A stretch of DNA of 64,000 nucleotides from Dyella kyungheensis (GTDB lineage: Bacteria > Pseudomonadota > Gammaproteobacteria > Xanthomonadales > Rhodanobacteraceae). This document shows positions 20,432 to 30,253 of this stretch, in pieces. The position numbers and the translations under genes were made by a program. The notes beneath the pieces were generated by a model. The model saw only the letters and a list, made by a program, of their open reading frames with translations, made no database searches and was not told the DNA's origin. Within the stretch, counting starts at the first letter, position 1; every line of letters begins with the position of its first letter. Location of the stretch: assembly GCF_016905005.1 (NCBI RefSeq), contig NZ_JADIKC010000010.1, positions 18,070-82,069 on the forward strand. The letters run 5' to 3'.

Positions 20432-20872
20432 ATGAGCGTCCGGGCCGTTTTTTCCATGCTGTTCGCACTGCTGAGCGCGCTGATGCTGGGCTTGGCCGCC
20501 GGCGCCGTGTGGATGGTGCCCACGCTTTACCTGCGCCAGCCGCTGCCCTGGCTGGCGCTGCCGCTCGGCTGGCTGCTGGGCAAGGCGATCCGGCATTGGG
20601 TGCGGCCCGCCAGCGGCAACGCCGCGATCCTGGCCGCGCTGGCCACCTTCATCGCCGCGCTCTACGTGAATCTGCTCACCGCTGCCGCACGCATCGCCGG
20701 CCTGATGGGGCTGGGGCTGATCGACTCGATGCGCACGGCCGGCTTCCGCCTGCTGCTGCAACTGGCCGAAATGGGTTGCACGTCGACGGACGGCGTATGG
20801 TTCATCGCGGGCATGGGCATTGCCGCCTTCGTTGCGCTGCGTCCCGACCGCCAGCCCAAAACCAGCGGCTGA
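20432..20872 (+). CDS. Small inner-membrane protein, function unknown
   Basis: A 146-residue protein with four hydrophobic stretches (about 3-27, 34-52, 63-92 and 123-137). I recognise no domain. The short soluble end is DRQPKTSG. The start at 20432 gives the first hydrophobic segment directly; an in-frame upstream extension would be hydrophilic. It stands alone, divergent from sufT and convergent with pntB (12 bp between stops). Confidence 0.65.
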   Translation: MSVRAVFSMLFALLSALMLGLAAGAVWMVPTLYLRQPLPWLALPLGWLLGKAIRHWVRPASGNAAILAALATFIAALYVNLLTAAARIAGLMGLGLIDSMRTAGFRLLLQLAEMGCTSTDGVWFIAGMGIAAFVALRPDRQPKTSG

Positions 20873-20884
20873 CCGCCCGATCGT

Positions 20885-22315
20885 TTAGCTCTCGAGCGTT
20901 TTCAGCGCCGCCACCAGCTCGCTGGCCGCGGCCTGCCCATCGCCGTACAGCATGCGGGCGTTGTCGGCATAGAACAGCGCATTCTCGATGCCGGCGAAGC
21001 CGGTGCCCTTGCCGCGCTTGACCACGATCACCTGCTTCGCGGCCGACACGTCGAGGATCGGCATGCCGTAGATGGGCGACGCCGGGTCGGTCTTGGCCAA
21101 GGGATTCACCACGTCGTTGGCGCCGATCACCAGGGCCACGTCGGTCTGCGGGAATTCGGGATTGATGTCGTCCATGTCGGCGATCAGGTCGTAAGGCACG
21201 CCCGCCTCCGCCAGCAGCACGTTCATATGGCCCGGCATGCGGCCGGCCACCGGATGAATGGCGAATTTCACCTTCACGCCGAGCTCGATCAGCAGCTTGG
21301 CGAACTCCCACACCTTGTGCTGCGCCTGCGCCACGGCCATGCCGTAGCCGGGCACGATCACCACGCGCTCGGCGTAGGCCATCATCACCGCCGCATCGCT
21401 GGCCTCGATGGGCTTCTGGCTGCCGGCAATCGCCTGCGCCTCGCCACCGGCCGCGCCAAAGCTGCCGAACAGCACGTTGCCGATGGAGCGATTCATCGCC
21501 TTGGCCATCAGCTGGGTGAGCAAGGTACCGGCTGCGCCCACCACGGTGCCGGCGATGATCATCGCCTCGTTCTGCAGCACGAAGCCCTCGAATGCCACGG
21601 CCAGACCGGTAAAGGCGTTGTAGAGCGAAATCACCACCGGCATGTCCGCGCCGCCGATGGGCAGGGTCATCATCAGGCCGAACAACAGCGCCAGCACGAA
21701 GAAGGCGACGATCAGCGGCCCGCTCAGCTGGCCGCTGACGATCATCCCGCCCAGCACCACGGCCGAGGCCAGCACCAGCATGTTCACTACGCGCTGGCCG
21801 GGGAAGACGAAGCGCCGGTCCAGCCAGCCCTGCAGCTTGGCGAAGGCGATCAGCGAACCGGAGAAGCTGACCGAACCGATCAGGGCGCCGAGCACCGCCA
21901 GCACCAGTTGGGCCGTGCCGGGGGTATCCGCGCCGTTGGCGGTGAACTGGCCACCGTCCAGCAGGGTCACCGAACGCCCCGCATAGCTGAACAGCTCGGC
22001 CGCACCGATGGCCGCGGCCGCACCGCCGCCCATGCCGTTGTAGAGGGCCACCATCTGCGGCATGTCGGTCATGGCCACCCGCCGCCCCGACCACCAGGCC
22101 GCGGAGACGCCGATCAGCACGGCCGCCAGGATCAGCCCCCGGTTGTGCAGGTCGGGCAGCGCAAAAGTGGCCAGCACCGCCACCAGCATGCCCACCCCGG
22201 CCCAGACGATGCCGCCCCGCGCCGAACGCGGCGAGCTCATGCGCTTGAGACCGAGGATGAACAGCAGGGCAGCGAGGAAGTAACAGGCCTTGATCACCAC
22301 AGGCAGCCAGGCCAT
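20885..22315 (-). CDS. pntB: NAD(P) transhydrogenase subunit beta
   Basis: A 476-residue integral membrane protein. About nine hydrophobic segments fill residues 1-270. The NADP-binding domain III follows, with VIVPGYGMAVAQAQHKVWEF, HPVAGRMPGHMNVLLAEAGVPYD, DMDDINPEFPQTDVALVIGANDVVNP and IVVKRGKGTGFAGIEN. It couples hydride transfer between NADH and NADP to proton movement across the inner membrane. Its start overlaps the stop of pntA2 by one base (TAATG). The alpha-1 subunit is not next to it; it lies 2 kb upstream beyond a divergent operon. Confidence 0.97.
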   Translation of the reverse strand: MAWLPVVIKACYFLAALLFILGLKRMSSPRSARGGIVWAGVGMLVAVLATFALPDLHNRGLILAAVLIGVSAAWWSGRRVAMTDMPQMVALYNGMGGGAAAAIGAAELFSYAGRSVTLLDGGQFTANGADTPGTAQLVLAVLGALIGSVSFSGSLIAFAKLQGWLDRRFVFPGQRVVNMLVLASAVVLGGMIVSGQLSGPLIVAFFVLALLFGLMMTLPIGGADMPVVISLYNAFTGLAVAFEGFVLQNEAMIIAGTVVGAAGTLLTQLMAKAMNRSIGNVLFGSFGAAGGEAQAIAGSQKPIEASDAAVMMAYAERVVIVPGYGMAVAQAQHKVWEFAKLLIELGVKVKFAIHPVAGRMPGHMNVLLAEAGVPYDLIADMDDINPEFPQTDVALVIGANDVVNPLAKTDPASPIYGMPILDVSAAKQVIVVKRGKGTGFAGIENALFYADNARMLYGDGQAAASELVAALKTLES

Positions 22316-22620
22316 TACTTCGCCTCCTTGCCGGCGTTGGGTTTGCTGGCCTTGAACATCTCCAGCATGCGTTCGGTCACCACGTAGCCGCCGGCGGCGT
22401 TGCCCGCCCCCAGCAGCACGCCGATGAATCCGATGGACATTTCGAAAGGAGTCTGTGCATGACCTAGCGCTATCATGGCGCCCACCAGCACAATGCCGTG
22501 GATGAAGTTGGAGCCGGACATCAACGGCGTGTGCAGAATGACCGGTACCCGGGCGATGATTTCGTATCCCGTGAAAGCGGCCAGCATAAAGATGTAAAGC
22601 GCCAGGAAACCGTCGAGCAT
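22315..22620 (-). CDS. pntA2: NAD(P) transhydrogenase subunit alpha, part 2 (membrane domain)
   Basis: A 101-residue protein made of three to four membrane helices (ALYIFMLAAFTGYEIIARVP, HGIVLVGAMIALG, IGFIGVLLGAGNAAGGYVVTERML). It corresponds to the C-terminal membrane part of single-chain PntA, separated here as in many alphaproteobacteria and Xanthomonadales. MLDGFL is taken as start because GAGGGGTC precedes it. Overlaps pntB by one base, so the two are coupled. Confidence 0.93.
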   Translation of the reverse strand: MLDGFLALYIFMLAAFTGYEIIARVPVILHTPLMSGSNFIHGIVLVGAMIALGHAQTPFEMSIGFIGVLLGAGNAAGGYVVTERMLEMFKASKPNAGKEAK

Positions 22621-22695
22621 GACCCCTCCCTGCCAGGACATCGGTGTAACTGCACTATACGGTTGCGGGTCAACGCGTGCGAGCGTCGGACGTTG

Positions 22696-23343
22696 ATGTC
22701 AGAGGACGTACCGATGGAGTCTCACGATGGCCGAGCCGACGAACCGGACGAGGACGGCATGAACACTGCCGTATCCGCGCTAGATACCGATTTGTTGGCC
22801 GCTGACGTCCGGGCGACGCCCGCTTCCATGAACGCCTTCCTGGCCCAGGTGGAGCGCCGCGCCTTCCGCATGGCCGAGCTGAACCTGGGGCATCGCGAGG
22901 ACGCCCTGGATGCCGTCCAGGACGCCATGTTGAGGCTGGTCAAGCATTACAGCGACAAACCCGCCCAGGAATGGACTCCCCTGTTCTGGGGCATCCTGCG
23001 CCGCCGCATCGTGGATCTGCAGCGTCGCCGCAAGGTGCGCTCGATCATGGTCGGCTGGCTGGGCGGCCGCGATGATGACGGTGAGGATCTGCCCGCCTGG
23101 GAACCGGCCGATACCGGCCCCGGTCCGCTGGAGCGGTTGAACGACGCACAGTCTTACGCGGATATGGCGGCAGCCGTGAAACTGCTGCCCCAGCGCCAGC
23201 GCGAAGCATTCATGCTGCGCGTACTGGAGGGCCTGGATGTGGCGGAAACCGCCCAGGCCATGGGATGTTCGGAAGGGAGCGTAAAAACACATCTGTCGCG
23301 CGCGCTGCAACGTTTGCGCGACCTACTGGAGGAATGGCGATGA
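22696..23343 (+). CDS. ECF-type RNA polymerase sigma factor
   Basis: A 215-residue sigma-70-family protein without regions 1 and 3. Region 2 lies near 45-110 (MNAFLAQVERRAFRMAELNLGHREDALDAVQDAMLRLVKHY, WGILRRRIVDLQRRRKV). Region 4 is near 155-210 (LLPQRQREAFMLRVLEGLDVAETAQAMGCSEGSVKTHLSRALQRLRDLL). The acidic N-terminal 20 residues are optional: an ATG at 22759 has a better RBS (GAGGACGGC). The stop overlaps the next gene (ATGA), which encodes a membrane protein and may act as the anti-sigma. The operon of three genes splits the pnt genes and runs opposite to them. Confidence 0.9.
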   Translation: MSEDVPMESHDGRADEPDEDGMNTAVSALDTDLLAADVRATPASMNAFLAQVERRAFRMAELNLGHREDALDAVQDAMLRLVKHYSDKPAQEWTPLFWGILRRRIVDLQRRRKVRSIMVGWLGGRDDDGEDLPAWEPADTGPGPLERLNDAQSYADMAAAVKLLPQRQREAFMLRVLEGLDVAETAQAMGCSEGSVKTHLSRALQRLRDLLEEWR

Positions 23344-23720
23344 ACGCGCCTGACAACCACCTCGAACGCCGTGCCCGCGAGCTGTACCGCGAGGCTGCGC
23401 GCCAGCTCGATCCGACCGTGGCCGCCAAGCTGCGCTCGGCCCGGCGCGAGGCGCTGGCAAAAGCCAACGATTCGTCGCTGGCGCACCGACTGCTGCAGCT
23501 GATGCTGCCGGCAGGCGCGTTTGCCGCCATCGCTTTCGTTGCCCTGTTCATGTCTTCCCCGGTCCAACGCCCGAGCACGGCCCCCAACGGCGCCGTGCAG
23601 GCCGTGGACGTCGACGGCGAACTGCCGCCGGATGCCGCTGCCGCCGACCCCACGCTGTACCAGAACCTGGACTTCTACGGATGGCTGGCCAAGAACAGCG
23701 ACAGCGAGGCGAGCAGGTAA
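23340..23720 (+). CDS. Single-pass membrane protein, candidate anti-sigma partner
   Basis: A 126-residue protein. A charged cytoplasmic part (1-50, RARELYREAARQLDPTVAAKLRSARREALA) is followed by one membrane span (about 55-72, LLPAGAFAAIAFVALFM) and a short acidic periplasmic tail. It starts inside the sigma-factor stop (ATGA), preceded by GGAGGA. The topology and coupling suggest an anti-sigma factor, but no classical zinc-finger (ZAS) motif is present, so this is inference. Confidence 0.75.
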   Translation: MNAPDNHLERRARELYREAARQLDPTVAAKLRSARREALAKANDSSLAHRLLQLMLPAGAFAAIAFVALFMSSPVQRPSTAPNGAVQAVDVDGELPPDAAAADPTLYQNLDFYGWLAKNSDSEASR

Positions 23721-23722
23721 CC

Positions 23723-24316
23723 ATGCGTCGATGCCGTGTTTTCGTGTCGCTGCTTTTGGTCCTCGGACTTAGCGGCATCGCCACTGTCACGCTGGCCCAG
23801 CAGTCCCCGCCTCCGGGCGTGTCGGGCGACGGCCAGCACGGTCCACCGCCGGGCAGCCCTCCGCCGGATGGCATGCGCGGTCCGCCGCCGGGAGCGCCGC
23901 CCTCGCCGCGCAGCTGGCAGAGCCTGTCGGCCGATGAGCGCAGCATCCTGGCCCCGCTGGCCGACAAGTGGAACACCTTTCCGCCCGAGCGCCAGGCGCA
24001 CATGCTGGAACGCGCGCAGCAGTGGAAGGCGCTGCCGCCGGACCAGCGCGAGGCGATCCGCCAGCGCATCGACCAGTGGCAGAAGATGACGCCGCAGCAG
24101 CGCGAGCAGGCCCGCGAGAACAGCAAGCGCTTCCAGCAACTGCCGCAGCAGGAGCGCGAGCAACTGCATGCGGCGTTCCAGCGCTTCCAGCAGTTGACAC
24201 CCGATCAGCGCGACCAGCTGATGCGCCAGTGGCACAGTGAAATGCGCGACGGACCGGCGATGGGCCCGCCCATGGGTGGCCCGCCCAAGGGATCGTCCGG
24301 CGGCCCCAGGCATTGA
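23723..24316 (+). CDS. Exported DUF3106-like proline- and glutamine-rich protein
   Basis: A 197-residue protein. A signal peptide (about 1-25, VSLLLVLGLSGIATVTLAQ) is followed by a Pro/Gly-rich linker (PPPG repeats) and a helical region of near-repeats such as WNTFPPERQAHMLERAQQWKALPPDQREAIRQRIDQWQKMTP (DUF3106), ending in another Pro/Gly tail. Periplasmic heptad-like repeats of this type resemble metal- or stress-sensing proteins such as CpxP/Spy, but that is only a general similarity. Third gene of the sigma operon, 2 bp after the candidate anti-sigma, ended by a strong terminator. Confidence 0.8.
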   Translation: MRRCRVFVSLLLVLGLSGIATVTLAQQSPPPGVSGDGQHGPPPGSPPPDGMRGPPPGAPPSPRSWQSLSADERSILAPLADKWNTFPPERQAHMLERAQQWKALPPDQREAIRQRIDQWQKMTPQQREQARENSKRFQQLPQQEREQLHAAFQRFQQLTPDQRDQLMRQWHSEMRDGPAMGPPMGGPPKGSSGGPRH

Positions 24317-24319
24317 ACG

Positions 24320-24347
24320 AAAAAGCCCCGCCATGCGGGGCTTTTTT
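24320..24347. terminator. Intrinsic terminator
   Basis: AAAAAGCCCCGC, a 3-base loop, GCGGGGCTTTTTT. It ends the sigma-factor operon and may also serve minus-strand transcription leaving pntA1, which would separate pntA1 from pntA2-pntB. Confidence 0.94.
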
Positions 24348-24380
24348 CATGTATCCGAAGGCCAATGGACGGCTAGCGCA

Positions 24381-26059
<1,679 letters not shown>

Positions 26060-26100
26060 CAAAGCGTTAGCATCTGGGTTTGGCCTCCCCGGACCTCCCC

Positions 26101-26670
26101 ATGTCGCATCCTCTTGCCCTGCTGCAAACCCGTCATTCGGCGCCGTCGCGCCAGCTGGGTGAACCCGGTCCCGACGCGGCCACGCTGAAGACGCTGCTGG
26201 AAGCGGCCATCCGCGTGCCCGATCACGGCAAGCTCGAACCCTTCCGCCTGATCGTGCTGCAAGGCGAGGCCAAGCAGGTGTTCGGCGAGCGGCTGGCCAC
26301 GCTGTCCCTGCGCGTGAATCCGGACATGACCGAATCCAAGCGCGAGAAAGACCGCACCCGCTACGACTTCGCGCCGCTGGTGGTGGTGGTGGTCGCGCGC
26401 ATCGACGCCACCAGCAAGGTGCCGGTGATCGAGCAGCAGCTGTCCGCCGGATGCGTCGCCTACAACCTGCTGCTGGGCGCCGAGGCGTTGGGTTTCGGCG
26501 CGCAGTGGCTGACCGGCTGGGCGGCGTACCAGCGCGACGCGACCGCCATCCTCGGCCTGAAGGACAACGAACAGGTGATCGGCTTCGTGCACATCGGCAG
26601 CACGCAGATCGAGGTGCCCGATCGCGAGCGCCCGCAGCTCGACCAGGTGGTCAGCACATGGACGCCATGA
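26101..26670 (+). CDS. Nitroreductase family protein (YdjA-like)
   Basis: A 189-residue FMN-dependent oxidoreductase. It opens with LLQTRHSAPSRQLGEPGP (FMN-binding Arg pair) and has AAIRVPDHGKLEPFRLIVLQG, QQLSAGCVAYNLLLGAEALGFGAQWLTGW and a terminal strand VIGFVHIGST. Sequence and length match the short YdjA group of nitroreductases. Physiological substrate unknown. Its stop overlaps the next gene start (ATGA). Confidence 0.9.
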   Translation: MSHPLALLQTRHSAPSRQLGEPGPDAATLKTLLEAAIRVPDHGKLEPFRLIVLQGEAKQVFGERLATLSLRVNPDMTESKREKDRTRYDFAPLVVVVVARIDATSKVPVIEQQLSAGCVAYNLLLGAEALGFGAQWLTGWAAYQRDATAILGLKDNEQVIGFVHIGSTQIEVPDRERPQLDQVVSTWTP

Positions 26671-27560
26671 GCCGTCCAGCCGTCCATCTGGTCGATGGCA
26701 GCCTGTATGTGTTTCGCGCCTGGCATTCGATGCCGGACGAGTTTCACGACGTCGACGGACATCCCGTCAATGCAGTGCACGGCTTCACCCGTTTCCTGTG
26801 CGAACTGCTGGAACGCGTGAAGCCCGAGCATGTGGCGGTGGCGTTCGACGCCTCGCTCACCACCTCGTTCCGCAATGCGATCTACCCGGCCTACAAGGCC
26901 AACCGCGAACTGCCGCCGCCGGATCTCGAACGCCAGTTCGTGCTCTGCCGCGAGGTGACGCAGGCGCTGGGCATACCGGTGATGATCGACCACGCGTTCG
27001 AGGCCGACGACCTGATCGGCAGCGCCATGTGGACGCTGCGCGGCCACGGTTTCCGCAGCGTGATCGTTTCGGCGGACAAGGACTTCGGCCAGTTGCTGGG
27101 CGAATTCGACGAACAGTGGGACTACGCGCGCAACCTGCGCTGGGGCCCAGCGGGCGTGCACGAGAAGCTGGGCGTGCATCCGCATCAGGTGGCCGACTAT
27201 CTCGCGCTGTGCGGTGATGCGGTGGACAACATTCCCGGCGTGCCGGGCGTCGGCGCCAAGACGGCGGCTGCGCTGCTGGCGCATTTCGGCAGTCTGGATG
27301 CATTGCTCGATCGCGTGGACGAAGTGCCGTTCCTGCGCCTGCGCGGCGCCGCCAGTTGCGCCGCGAAACTGCGCGAGCATGCGGAATCGGCGCGCCTCTA
27401 TCGCCGTCTTACCCGTATTGCGCTGGACGCACCGGTGCCGCCCGAAGCGGACGCCCTGCGCCGGCTGCGCGGCGAGGCCGAAGCAATGGATGCCTTGTGC
27501 GAGCGGCTGCGCTTCGGCCCGCTGACCCGTACGCGCCTGAAGGCCTTGCTCGAGGTCTAG
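26667..27560 (+). CDS. 5'-3' exonuclease / flap-endonuclease domain protein (Xni/ExoIX-like)
   Basis: A 297-residue protein similar to the stand-alone 5'-3' exonuclease domain of DNA polymerase I. Acidic metal-binding residues are in HLVDGSLYVFRAWH, VAVAFDASLTTSFRNAIYPAYKANR, AFEADDLIGSAM, VIVSADKDFGQLL and ALCGDAVDNIPGVPGVGAKTAAALL (helix-3-turn-helix DNA-binding). It trims or removes 5' flaps in replication and repair. The ATG at 26667 overlaps the nitroreductase stop; ATG at 26658 is also possible. A REP pair follows 9 bp after the stop. Confidence 0.92.
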   Translation: MSRPAVHLVDGSLYVFRAWHSMPDEFHDVDGHPVNAVHGFTRFLCELLERVKPEHVAVAFDASLTTSFRNAIYPAYKANRELPPPDLERQFVLCREVTQALGIPVMIDHAFEADDLIGSAMWTLRGHGFRSVIVSADKDFGQLLGEFDEQWDYARNLRWGPAGVHEKLGVHPHQVADYLALCGDAVDNIPGVPGVGAKTAAALLAHFGSLDALLDRVDEVPFLRLRGAASCAAKLREHAESARLYRRLTRIALDAPVPPEADALRRLRGEAEAMDALCERLRFGPLTRTRLKALLEV

Positions 27561-27569
27561 CCGTTACCT

Positions 27570-27651
27570 TGTGGGAGCGCACCCTGTGCGCGACGGCCAC
27601 GCCTGGGTGTATCGCTCCGTAGGTTTGTCGCGCACAGGGTGCGCTCCCACA
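27570..27651. repeat. REP pair (BIME), copy 3
   Basis: Inverted arms TGTGGGAGCGCACCCTGTG plus CGCGAC, with a ~32-bp spacer (ACGCCTGGGTGTATCGCTCC...). The spacer closely matches that of the pair at 63394-63474 (ACGCTGGGGTGTACCGCTCC...), so these two share a whole BIME and not just the arms. Confidence 0.88.
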
Positions 27652-27730
27652 TGGCGCAAACGGACACGGTTGTCGGCGGCAAGGGCACGCGGCAACATGC
27701 AGGACTCCCAGCTGCCCTGCGGCCACGCCG

Positions 27731-28306
27731 ATGAATCATCCCGATACCCGCATTCCCGCCGATGCCAATGCACCGGTGGAAACCCTTTATGTCGGCAAGT
27801 GGCTGAGCCTGCGCAAGCGCGGGCGCTGGGAGTATGCCGAGCGCAACAACCCGGGCGGCGCGGTGATCATCCTGGCGGTGACGCCCGACGACAACGTGCT
27901 GTTCGTCGAGCAGTACCGCGTGTCCATCCTCAAGCACACCATCGAGATGCCCGCGGGCCTGGTCGGCGACCTGCACGAGCACGGCGATGAAGACGCCCTG
28001 CTTGCCGCCGGCCGCGAGTTGGAAGAAGAGACCGGCTACCGCTGCGGACGGCTGGAGTTCGTGCATGAAGGCCCGTCGTCCTCGGGCATGAGCACCGAGA
28101 TGATCGCCTTCGTGCGGGCCTGGGACCTGCAGAAGGTCGGGCCCGGCGGCGGCGACGAGAGCGAGAACATCATCGTCCACGAAGTGCCCCGCGCGCAGGC
28201 CGGCGCATGGCTGTTCGCGCGGGCGGCCGAGGGTTACTCGATCGACCCGAAGCTGTTCGCCGGCCTGTGGTTCATCGAGCACACCGAGCTGAAGGGCCGA
28301 ATCTGA
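27731..28306 (+). CDS. Nudix hydrolase (ADP-ribose pyrophosphatase-like)
   Basis: A 191-residue protein. The Nudix box is AGLVGD...DALLAAGRELEEETGYRCG near residues 75-105; it carries the metal-binding RELEEETG, with a small insertion (LHEHGDE) after the first Gly. PGGAVIILAVTPDDNVLFVEQYR and the end LFAGLWFIEH agree with ADPRase-type enzymes, which cleave ADP-ribose to AMP and ribose-5-phosphate. Exact substrate is not visible. Confidence 0.9.
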   Translation: MNHPDTRIPADANAPVETLYVGKWLSLRKRGRWEYAERNNPGGAVIILAVTPDDNVLFVEQYRVSILKHTIEMPAGLVGDLHEHGDEDALLAAGRELEEETGYRCGRLEFVHEGPSSSGMSTEMIAFVRAWDLQKVGPGGGDESENIIVHEVPRAQAGAWLFARAAEGYSIDPKLFAGLWFIEHTELKGRI

Positions 28307-28398
28307 ACACAATCCTTCGCGGGAGCTAAAGATTTCGGCGGGACCGCCGATGTGAGTCATGTCGACCCATCCAAACTGACCACATCACGGACCCCCTT

Positions 28399-28764
28399 AT
28401 GAAGAAGACCCTGATCGCCGCCGCCCTGTTCCTGGCCGCTCCGCTGGCCGCCCATGCCGCCTGCGCTCCCACCGATTTCGCCGTGCAGGACTTCAAGATG
28501 AAGCTCGTCGGCGCCGGTGCTGCCGCCCGCCTGAGCCTCAGCGGCTCGCTGGTGAACCATTGCGCCGAAGCCGCTGCCGCGCAGATCAGCATCGACGCGA
28601 AGGACGGTGCGGGCAAGGTCATCCAGAGCAAGAAGGGCTGGCCGGCCGGCACCACCAACATCGGCCCGGGCCAGTCGGTGGAGTTCGATCTGGGCCGCCT
28701 GTTCCGCTTCGATCCTGAAATGCAGCAGTACACCGTCGGCGTGGCCGACGTGCGCACCTGGTAA
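28399..28764 (+). CDS. Exported small protein, function unknown
   Basis: A 121-residue protein. The signal peptide is clear (MKKTLIAAALFLAAPLAAHA, cleavage before ACAP). The mature part has an immunoglobulin-like strand pattern (LSLSGSLVNHCAEAAAAQISIDAKDGAGKVI) similar to FxLYD domains, with a Cys pair (Cys21 and Cys in NHC) that may form a disulfide. No enzyme motif. GTCTTCAT does not fit an RBS well on the other strand; on the plus strand the gene is preceded by CACGGACCCCCTT. Strong terminator after. Confidence 0.8.
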   Translation: MKKTLIAAALFLAAPLAAHAACAPTDFAVQDFKMKLVGAGAAARLSLSGSLVNHCAEAAAAQISIDAKDGAGKVIQSKKGWPAGTTNIGPGQSVEFDLGRLFRFDPEMQQYTVGVADVRTW

Positions 28765-28812
28765 TCCTCGTTTGGTGTAAGCCCCCACACTCTGTTTTTG
28801 GTTATTTTTTTC

Positions 28813-28840
28813 GAGGCTCCTCCCGGGGCCTCTTTTTTTT
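28813..28840 (+). terminator. Intrinsic terminator
   Basis: GAGGCTCC, a 4-base loop, GGGGCCTC (one G-T pair) followed by eight T. It ends the exported-protein gene and isolates the next GGDEF gene. Confidence 0.9.
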
Positions 28841-28875
28841 GCGCTGCGGGGCATGCCCTACAAATGTGACGCAGT

Positions 28876-28902
28876 TCAAGTTTTGGAAGATTTGTCCGAT
28901 AT
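28876..28902 (+). promoter_or_regulatory. Predicted FliA (sigma-28) promoter for the diguanylate cyclase gene
   Basis: TCAAGTTT, 11 bases, TCCGATAT. The -35 matches TAAAGTTT in 7 of 8 and the -10 matches GCCGATAA in 6 of 8 at exact N11 spacing. It lies 82 bp before the start at 28985, just after a terminator. Confidence 0.6.
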
Positions 28903-28984
28903 GCTTGGGTGACCCAGTCAACGCCTCGTCGGAGGCCCAGGGCGTCCTCTTGGCCAAGAGGGTTCGCTGGTACCAGGGAGCGCC

Positions 28985-30181
28985 ATGCATCTAGACATCC
29001 CCACCCTGACCCTCGTCAGTCTGCTGATGGGCATTGGCGCGTCGATTGGTTTCACCTCGTTGATGGCGGTGTTGAACACCCAGAGGGTGTTGCGCATCTG
29101 GGTGGCCAGCATCTGGATCAACACGTTGGGCATCACCCTGATCGGGTTGCGCAACCACATTCCCGATCTGGTTTCGATCGTGGTCGGCAACGGCCTGCTG
29201 GTCACCGGCAACATCCTTGCGCTCAAGGGCATTGCCCAGCATCTGGCACTGCCGATGCGCTGGCGCTGGCCGTGCAGCCTCGCGGCCGTCTACACCGGTG
29301 CCATCGCCTGGTTCGCCTTTGCCTCGCCCAACCTGGGCGCGCGCTTGCTGGCCGGCAGCCTGCAGGCCATGGCGTTCAACTTTGCCTATGCGTACCTGTT
29401 GCTGCGCTACAGCGAGCCGGACATCCGCAAGAGTTGCCGCATCGCGGGCGCGGTACTGGTGACCAACGGGCTGTTCTACCTGGCCCGCGTGTTCACTCCG
29501 CTCGATCCGACCTCCAGCCAGGACTTGATGATGGCGGGCCTGCCGGTGGCGGCGACGTATGTGGTCGGCATCCTGACCACGCTGGCATCGTACTTCGCGC
29601 TGCTGCAGCTGATCACCGAACGGCTGGTGGTCGACCTGCGCCGCGCGGCGCGCACCGACGGCCTCACCGGCCTGCTCAACCGCAGCGCCATCGTGGCGGA
29701 AGGACGGGCGTCGCTGGAGCGCTGCCTGGAACGCGGACAGCCGTTCGCGCTGCTGATCTTCGACCTCGATCACTTCAAGCAGATCAACGATCGCTGGGGC
29801 CACGACGCCGGCGATGCCGTGCTGCGCCACGTCACCGAGATGATGCGCAAGGCGATCCAGTGGCCGCGCTACCTGGCCAGCCGCTACGGCGGCGAGGAGT
29901 TCGTGGTGGCGCTGCCCGGAGCCACGCTGGTGCAGGGCCTGGAAGCCGCCGAACGGCTGCGTCTCGCGCTGGCCCATTCGCATGCGCGTGTCGGTGACCA
30001 GACCATTCCGGTGACCGCCAGCATCGGCGTCGCCAGCGCGCGGCACGGCACGCGTTTCGAGCATCTGGTACGGCAGGCCGACCAGGCGATGTACCGCACC
30101 AAGTTCGACGGCCGCAACGGCGTGAGCTTCGCCGGCGATCGCGATTCGCGCCTGGTCGAAGCAGGCGATTCGCGCTGCTGA
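28985..30181 (+). CDS. Membrane diguanylate cyclase (GGDEF)
   Basis: A 398-residue protein. Six hydrophobic segments (about 5-27, 37-55, 62-80, 95-112, 118-138 and 180-205) form a membrane sensor region, then GGDEF (about 215-380). The active loop is RYGGEEF near residue 302, and FDLDHFKQINDRWGHDAGD and TASIGVA are intact, so it should make c-di-GMP. The usual inhibitory I-site RxxD before the loop is replaced (WPRY), so product inhibition is probably lost. AGGGAGCGCC gives a good RBS. A terminator and a sigma-28 site precede it. Confidence 0.92.
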   Translation: MHLDIPTLTLVSLLMGIGASIGFTSLMAVLNTQRVLRIWVASIWINTLGITLIGLRNHIPDLVSIVVGNGLLVTGNILALKGIAQHLALPMRWRWPCSLAAVYTGAIAWFAFASPNLGARLLAGSLQAMAFNFAYAYLLLRYSEPDIRKSCRIAGAVLVTNGLFYLARVFTPLDPTSSQDLMMAGLPVAATYVVGILTTLASYFALLQLITERLVVDLRRAARTDGLTGLLNRSAIVAEGRASLERCLERGQPFALLIFDLDHFKQINDRWGHDAGDAVLRHVTEMMRKAIQWPRYLASRYGGEEFVVALPGATLVQGLEAAERLRLALAHSHARVGDQTIPVTASIGVASARHGTRFEHLVRQADQAMYRTKFDGRNGVSFAGDRDSRLVEAGDSRC

Positions 30182-30253
30182 GTGTTTCGCGCAGCGTCGA
30201 CCGGCTCGCCGAACGGGCCAAGCCGGCCGCCATCGTCGTCCCGGCATGCGCCG

